9,819 nucleotides of DNA from Candidatus Woesearchaeota archaeon (GTDB lineage: Archaea; Nanobdellota; Nanobdellia; Woesearchaeales; DSVV01): NCBI GenBank assembly GCA_016205905.1, contig JACQSP010000041.1:1-9819 (forward strand). The letters are read 5' to 3'. Shown here in pieces: positions 5,844-9,819 of the stretch. The notes under the pieces are model-generated. The model searched no databases. It was given only the letters and a program-made list of their open reading frames with translations, and had not been told where the DNA came from. Each line of letters starts with the position of its first letter. Position 1 is the stretch's first letter. The position numbers and the translations under genes were made by a program.

Positions 5844-8800
5844 TCAAAACCATTTTCCTAATCCTTCCTGCTTCTCTTTTTCTTTGCCGAAGACACAGTC
5901 AATCCTGTTTTTTAAAAGGTCTAAGGTTTGTCTTGTATATACAGAAACATTAAAGTCTTTTGACAGTTTTATACTGATATCCAAATATTTCAAGACTGAA
6001 CCTTCAGATATTGTAAATATCAGTTTCCCGCTGCATTTTGTGCAGAAGCCCCTTAAAGGCGGCCTTCTGAATTTCTCGTTGCATTTCACACACCTAAATT
6101 GCTGCTGTGAGAATTTTCTGAGGTTGCCTTTTGTGTCTTTCAAGAAATGTTTGGTGATAACAAGCTCAGCAACATTTGCCTCATCAACAGCTCTGACCAT
6201 TCTTGCAATCTCCATTTGTCCGTTTAATTTTTCTTCCATTGACGGCAGAGATTTATATGCAGAGAATAAAACACCATCATTGATACTTGAAACAGGATGG
6301 GTATAACCTACTTGTTCATACTGTGTTTCTTGCCCTAATCTGTGTTTTATCTGTTCTATCTTAACATCCCACGGATTTTTGTATTGTTCTGCTGCTTCGT
6401 ATAATTCCAGAGGATATTGCCATGTAACATCCAACCCATGCGCTTGGTCGTCTACTTCAGCGGGATTAAGAAGTGATGTTAAAACTAATGGAGCGTCCAT
6501 TGTTTTCGCTCCCCTTGAATCTGGCAAAAATTGTGTTGAAAAGTTTAATAACCCGTCCAATAGCAAAGATACGCTCGCTTCGTCGCCGTCGCAATCACGC
6601 CTAAGCGAAGCATGAAACAATGGGTGTGCAAACATGCCTTGTGTTTTTGAAAAGCCAATTATTCTGCCTACCATGCCTGCAGAGATGTGGGGCGCTAGTG
6701 CAATAACCAAATGCCCGATTAGGCCTTGTTCAGTCTTAAGATTATAATATGGTTTTGTAGAATAATATTTAATAAGCAATTCATCTATAAAATTGCATGT
6801 TCGAAATAAAATTTTAGTGGCAGGCTCTTCCATTGCTTCCGTACCGCCAGGAAGTATCAAATCTTGTGGTTTTAATTCAAGAATTTGTTCTGGCTCAACC
6901 AGCTCTTTTCCATAAATATCTTTATCATAACCAAGCTCTTTTAGCCTGCTAATGTTTGACCCTAGTTCTGCTGGCTTGAAATGTGTAATGGGCAGCTCAG
7001 ACATATCATATCTTATTGTACCATCCTTGTTGACGTAAAGATTGTGTTTTGCTCTCAACATTCCTTTAACAAGATGTTCAGGTATATGATTTTTATTGCT
7101 TGTCCCTTTGACACCTTTTATAAGGTCTGGATACGTCTTTTCACCAAAAATAGAAAGTGCATTGTCAAAATAATATTTTATATCTATTGTCTGCCGTTGA
7201 TGCTTAAACAATTCCTCATTTTTGCACGCAGGACATTTTTGTTTGTCAGTTTTTCCGCACGCCTTGCATAAGTACATTTGTTTTGTTTGGCTTTTGCATG
7301 TTTCGCATACTTTATAAATTGTTTCTTTCTCACATTTTGGGCACATAAAAATTGGGAAATCTGCCATTACCTTTCCGGCTTCTAAAGCAGACTGAAAACT
7401 TCGTGTTTTTCCTCCTTCTTCTCCCACTGGAAATAAAACTTGTGGCGAACCTGTCATTTTTCTTATCTTTGCTTTTTCCGGCCTTCCCATTCTTGCGCCA
7501 ATAAAAGTTCCTGACTTATCTTTAAGAAGAATGCCTGACAATAAGGTTAGATTTTCTATGATGCTCTTGTTTTTATCAATTTCTAAAATAGAAGTGGCAG
7601 AGACAGATGAATTGCCCACAGAGGAATTACCTTTTAGTGGGATAGTGGGTGAAGAGGAATTTGAAGGTGGATTATTGGTGGATGAAAGGCTGGAAAATGA
7701 AGAAATGCTGGTGTTTGTACTTGTGCTGATATTAGCATTGTTAGACAATAGCGAGTTAAGAATCATTCCGTATTGTTTATTGAAAACTATAAATTCTTTA
7801 TTTATCAGCTGGTGCGGGCAGCCAATTGATTCAAGTATCTTTTTTATTGCATCGTCGTGTTTTACTATTATTTTTATTAGTGCATTATCTTCTCTTTGCT
7901 CCTTGACAAAATGCGGATTTTGCCAGTAATCAAGCAAAAAATTAAGTTCATCATGGTTTATAAGGTTCCAATGAAACGTATAAAACGGGTGAAGTGGGGC
8001 ATTTAATTTTTTTGAGATTAACAATGCAGTTGTAGCTGAAACTCGTGTAAATAAAGGGTGCTTCATAATTGTTTCTATTTCTTCAGATTCCAAACCAAGC
8101 AAACTGGAAAGTTTATCAATGTCAATAGTCCCGAAAAGTTCAACACATTTTTTTTCGATATCTCTTACCCACCATTCTTCATTGTAACCACAAGGCACAA
8201 GCATATGGCCATTCTCTGAAAAATCACCATAATTAATCAATATATCTCCTAAGAATAATATTGACTCAACCTCAAAAACTATTTTTTTCGCTTGCTCAAC
8301 AGAATCAACTCTTAACACTGAACCATCTTTTAATTTTGCAATTGGGCCTTCAATGGAGTCACAAACAGTCATTGCTGCTGCTTTTCCTGGCCGTTCAACT
8401 TTTAATTGTGTGCCGACAGCAATATATTTTTTAAGGAGAAGCATTGTTGCCGGATTTATAGACGCTGCTGAAAAACCAGATGTTCTGGTTCGGCCATACC
8501 TTAACCTAAAACCGCCTTTTGCCATTGGATGGGTAAGCACAGGCCTTCCTGCAACAAGATCAGCAATAAAAGTGAAATTTGGAGACAATTTTTCTTTTTT
8601 CTCCTGTGAAACGGCTTTTTTTGCTTTTATCTGTTTTTGAAGCTTAATAAACTCACCCAAAAATTCCCATTCAAATCCAAACTCTTTGCCCCATTGTTCA
8701 AGACGTTTCCATAATTTCGGCGCTTTTTGTGAAAGGCCTTCTGCCAGAACAAGACACATTCCCCCCCTTATCATGTTTGTCTCAATTCGGGGAAGGTCTT

Positions 8801-9518
8801 TATAATTAGAAACTTCTATTTTTTCTGTTGGGTCTCCTTCAACCTCAATTGGGATATGTTTAACGAGAAAATCTATTTCGTCTATAGAAGGCAGGTATTG
8901 TAAATTAGTTACACGCTCATTGTAATCATATATTTCTGTTCGAAATCGCGACATTTCAGCAGGAGAAGGGTCATACTTGGCATACCCAAACTTTATGCGA
9001 AGAAAATCAACAAGCAATAATGAGAATGCTGCTGCTGTTCCGCCTGCGCCCCTGATTGGCCCGGCATAAAACGGGGCGAGATATTCTTTCCCATCATTGG
9101 TTCTTTTGATTTTTAATTCTATAAATCCTTCAAGCGGGGCAGCAACAATGCCGCCAGTTTGGTATGCAAAACCAGTTCTTATCCCTACTTCTATTGCTTC
9201 TTTCTGGTCTTTGAACTTACAAAACTTTTGCTTGGCAACTTCATGAGCTATCAAAAGAGCAACTCTCCAATCCAAGGGTGCATATTTTTTTTCCAGCTCG
9301 ATTATCTTGTCTGTAACACCTGAACCAATTAACTGCGGTGCTACAACACCGATGAGCGCTTCTACACGCTCTGCCATGTTTCGGGCTAATCTTATATCGA
9401 CTTTTTGCTCAGGGTCGAGATTAAGTTTTCTTGCAGTATTAGCTATTGAATAGCATAGCTCTAATTCTTTAGAGATGTTATCAAAATATTTCTGCATTTG
9501 AACGCTTGCTGCAACCAT
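5844..9518 (-). CDS. polC: DNA polymerase D large subunit (DP2)
   Basis: The catalytic subunit of archaeal replicative polymerase D, which works with the DP1 proofreading subunit (not in this window). The protein has 1224 residues. Conserved stretches in order are: GFAYQTGGIVAAPLEG, then AGPIRGAGGTA at about 150-160, FRLRYGRTRTSGFSA near 335-350, IGARMGRPEKAK near 675, a four-pair zinc-binding region starting CPKC at 726 (then CETC, CKAC, CPAC), ITHFKPAELG near 845, and the active-site segment RRDCDGDEASV with Asp977 and Asp979. A C-terminal zinc finger pairs CVKC (1143-1146) with CTKC (1159-1162). The tail QEGLGKWF (1217-1224) is a PIP box for PCNA. A Ser/Asn-rich insert at about 592-643 interrupts the region before the RMGRPEKAK motif. 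The ATG is supported by GAGG 5 bases upstream. Confidence 0.97.
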   Translation of the reverse strand: MVAASVQMQKYFDNISKELELCYSIANTARKLNLDPEQKVDIRLARNMAERVEALIGVVAPQLIGSGVTDKIIELEKKYAPLDWRVALLIAHEVAKQKFCKFKDQKEAIEVGIRTGFAYQTGGIVAAPLEGFIELKIKRTNDGKEYLAPFYAGPIRGAGGTAAAFSLLLVDFLRIKFGYAKYDPSPAEMSRFRTEIYDYNERVTNLQYLPSIDEIDFLVKHIPIEVEGDPTEKIEVSNYKDLPRIETNMIRGGMCLVLAEGLSQKAPKLWKRLEQWGKEFGFEWEFLGEFIKLQKQIKAKKAVSQEKKEKLSPNFTFIADLVAGRPVLTHPMAKGGFRLRYGRTRTSGFSAASINPATMLLLKKYIAVGTQLKVERPGKAAAMTVCDSIEGPIAKLKDGSVLRVDSVEQAKKIVFEVESILFLGDILINYGDFSENGHMLVPCGYNEEWWVRDIEKKCVELFGTIDIDKLSSLLGLESEEIETIMKHPLFTRVSATTALLISKKLNAPLHPFYTFHWNLINHDELNFLLDYWQNPHFVKEQREDNALIKIIVKHDDAIKKILESIGCPHQLINKEFIVFNKQYGMILNSLLSNNANISTSTNTSISSFSSLSSTNNPPSNSSSPTIPLKGNSSVGNSSVSATSILEIDKNKSIIENLTLLSGILLKDKSGTFIGARMGRPEKAKIRKMTGSPQVLFPVGEEGGKTRSFQSALEAGKVMADFPIFMCPKCEKETIYKVCETCKSQTKQMYLCKACGKTDKQKCPACKNEELFKHQRQTIDIKYYFDNALSIFGEKTYPDLIKGVKGTSNKNHIPEHLVKGMLRAKHNLYVNKDGTIRYDMSELPITHFKPAELGSNISRLKELGYDKDIYGKELVEPEQILELKPQDLILPGGTEAMEEPATKILFRTCNFIDELLIKYYSTKPYYNLKTEQGLIGHLVIALAPHISAGMVGRIIGFSKTQGMFAHPLFHASLRRDCDGDEASVSLLLDGLLNFSTQFLPDSRGAKTMDAPLVLTSLLNPAEVDDQAHGLDVTWQYPLELYEAAEQYKNPWDVKIEQIKHRLGQETQYEQVGYTHPVSSINDGVLFSAYKSLPSMEEKLNGQMEIARMVRAVDEANVAELVITKHFLKDTKGNLRKFSQQQFRCVKCNEKFRRPPLRGFCTKCSGKLIFTISEGSVLKYLDISIKLSKDFNVSVYTRQTLDLLKNRIDCVFGKEKEKQEGLGKWF
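7590..7745 (-). other. Ser/Asn/Thr-rich insert within DP2
   Basis: About 52 codons (residues 592-643) encode a tract dominated by Ser, Asn and Thr, for example NISTSTNTSISSFSSLSS and GNSSVGNSSVSATS. It lies between FNKQYGMILNSLL and IENLTLLSGILLKDKSG, both of ordinary DP2 character. It is in frame, has no intein motifs, and probably forms a flexible surface loop or linker. It looks like a lineage-specific expansion; without an alignment the exact borders are approximate. Confidence 0.7.
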
Positions 9519-9523
9519 TTTTG

Positions 9524-9527
9524 CCTC
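9524..9527 (-). promoter_or_regulatory. polC: Ribosome-binding site of DP2
   Basis: GAGG on the minus strand lies 5 bases before the ATG at 9518. It favours that start over the internal Met8 codon and agrees with the short leader implied by the TATA box at 9557-9565. Confidence 0.5.
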
Positions 9528-9556
9528 GATAAGTTAATATGTGATTACTTCGACAA

Positions 9557-9567
9557 TTAATTATACC
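9557..9567 (-). promoter_or_regulatory. polC: Probable TATA box of DP2
   Basis: GGTATAATTAA on the minus strand centres about 43 bases before the ATG. Initiation about 26 bases downstream would leave a leader of about 16 bases, which includes the GAGG site. Confidence 0.45.
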
Positions 9568-9685
9568 TTTTATTTTTTTGCACTTTTAGTAGATATAACT
9601 TATTTTTTTAGCTGATTTCTTATTTGTATCTTTTTTACCGCTCTCCACACGTTCCAAGGCGCAGCCACACGTCTTATGAATCAAA

Positions 9686-9767
9686 AAAAATGCCTCAAAT
9701 TTGCCTACCCAGCCACAGCAAGCTGTGGGGTATGCGGCAAATTTGTCACTTCGTGAACGGCATTTTT
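9686..9767. repeat. 82-base branched hairpin repeat
   Basis: AAAAATGCC (9686-9694) pairs with GGCATTTTT (9759-9767). Inside, CAAATTTGCC (9696-9705) pairs with GGCAAATTTG (9736-9745), then TACC (9706-9709) with GGTA (9729-9732), then CCACAG (9713-9718) with CTGTGG (9723-9728) around a CAAG loop. On the right, TCAC (9746-9749) and GTGA (9753-9756) form a small side hairpin, making a three-way junction. Total pairing is far beyond chance for 82 bases. It may be a structured RNA, a REP-like element, or the end of a mobile element. Confidence 0.7.
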
Positions 9768-9780
9768 AAGATTACAAACT

Positions 9781-9819
9781 GGGTGCGCTATCGCAGCAAG
9801 CTGCGGGGTATAATACCCA
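9781..9819. repeat. Second hairpin repeat, cut by the window edge
   Basis: CGCAG (9792-9796) pairs with CTGCG (9801-9805) around the same CAAG loop as in the preceding element, followed by the palindrome GGGTATAATACCC (9806-9818). The 18 bases at 9794-9811 match 9716-9733 at 17 positions. The element probably continues past the window. Confidence 0.6.

Larger units (their letters stand above)
9519..9819. other. Gene-less region upstream of DP2
   Basis: No convincing gene is present. From left to right the stretch contains the DP2 ribosome-binding site and TATA box, an AT-rich segment with several T-runs (9571-9636), a G/C-richer patch (9640-9675), and the two hairpin repeats to the window end. 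A minus-strand frame ending at 9586 is open for about 60 codons but lacks an ATG and runs through the hairpins. Confidence 0.6.

Noticed and set aside
7590..7745. Intein in DP2, as some archaeal DP2 genes carry one
   Set aside because: The insert is only about 52 residues, lacks the splicing motifs and a C-terminal His-Asn, and is low-complexity.
9676..9756. A 26-codon plus-strand frame containing CGVC and another Cys
   Set aside because: It lies almost entirely inside the branched hairpin, so its codons are explained by the repeat. No promoter is visible.
9586..9765. A minus-strand frame open for about 60 codons with a Lys-rich end (SGKKDTNKKSAKKISYIY)
   Set aside because: It has no ATG, passes through the hairpin element, and runs only by virtue of a stop-free repeat. 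TTG or GTG starts are possible but unsupported.
1..9819. CRISPR array, defence cluster or toxin-antitoxin pair
   Set aside because: There are no regularly spaced repeats, no cas-like genes, and the gene set is mostly housekeeping. The nuclease-like protein stands alone without a recognisable partner.

Overview
The window looks like chromosomal DNA from an AT-rich archaeon, probably a DPANN lineage such as Woesearchaeota or Pacearchaeota. The archaeal assignment is firm. It rests on the large subunit of D-family DNA polymerase (DP2), an archaeal FEN1 with a C-terminal PCNA-binding tail, archaeal translation factor aIF2-beta, and TATA boxes placed about 26 bases before many start codons. The DPANN placement is inference. 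It rests on overall gene style, a lipoprotein with a Cys-rich start resembling proteins I associate with those genomes, and Asn/Lys- or Ser/Asn-rich inserts in otherwise conserved proteins.

Layout, left to right. A GNAT-type acetyltransferase (57-566, +) converges on a leftward run: fen1 (650-1696), a predicted lipoprotein (1748-2476), a winged-helix/nuclease-like protein of unknown role (2565-3707) and a SpoIIM-family membrane protein (3848-4696). A divergent promoter region built on a 25-bp palindrome (4724-4748) separates this run from two rightward genes, aIF2-beta (4862-5290) and acylphosphatase (5371-5649). A nested inverted-repeat element (about 5651-5806) then fills the gap between acylphosphatase and the 3' end of the leftward DP2 gene (5844-9518). 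The last 301 bases hold the DP2 promoter and ribosome-binding site, then two hairpin repeats, the second cut by the window edge.

Functional links. FEN1 and DP2 are both replication enzymes and both end in a PCNA-interacting (PIP) box, so they probably act on the same sliding clamp; the other PolD subunit (DP1) is not in the window. aIF2-beta serves translation initiation. Acylphosphatase, the acetyltransferase, the SpoIIM protein and the lipoprotein have no evident pathway link here. Most genes seem to be transcribed singly from their own promoters. Five have TATA spacing that fits leaderless transcripts, while the lipoprotein and DP2 have a TATA box further away plus a Shine-Dalgarno-like site.

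I see no CRISPR array, defence island, transposase, rRNA or tRNA. The least explained parts are the two families of fold-back elements (5651-5806 and 9686-9819) and the winged-helix/nuclease-like protein. No clearly new multi-gene system is visible.
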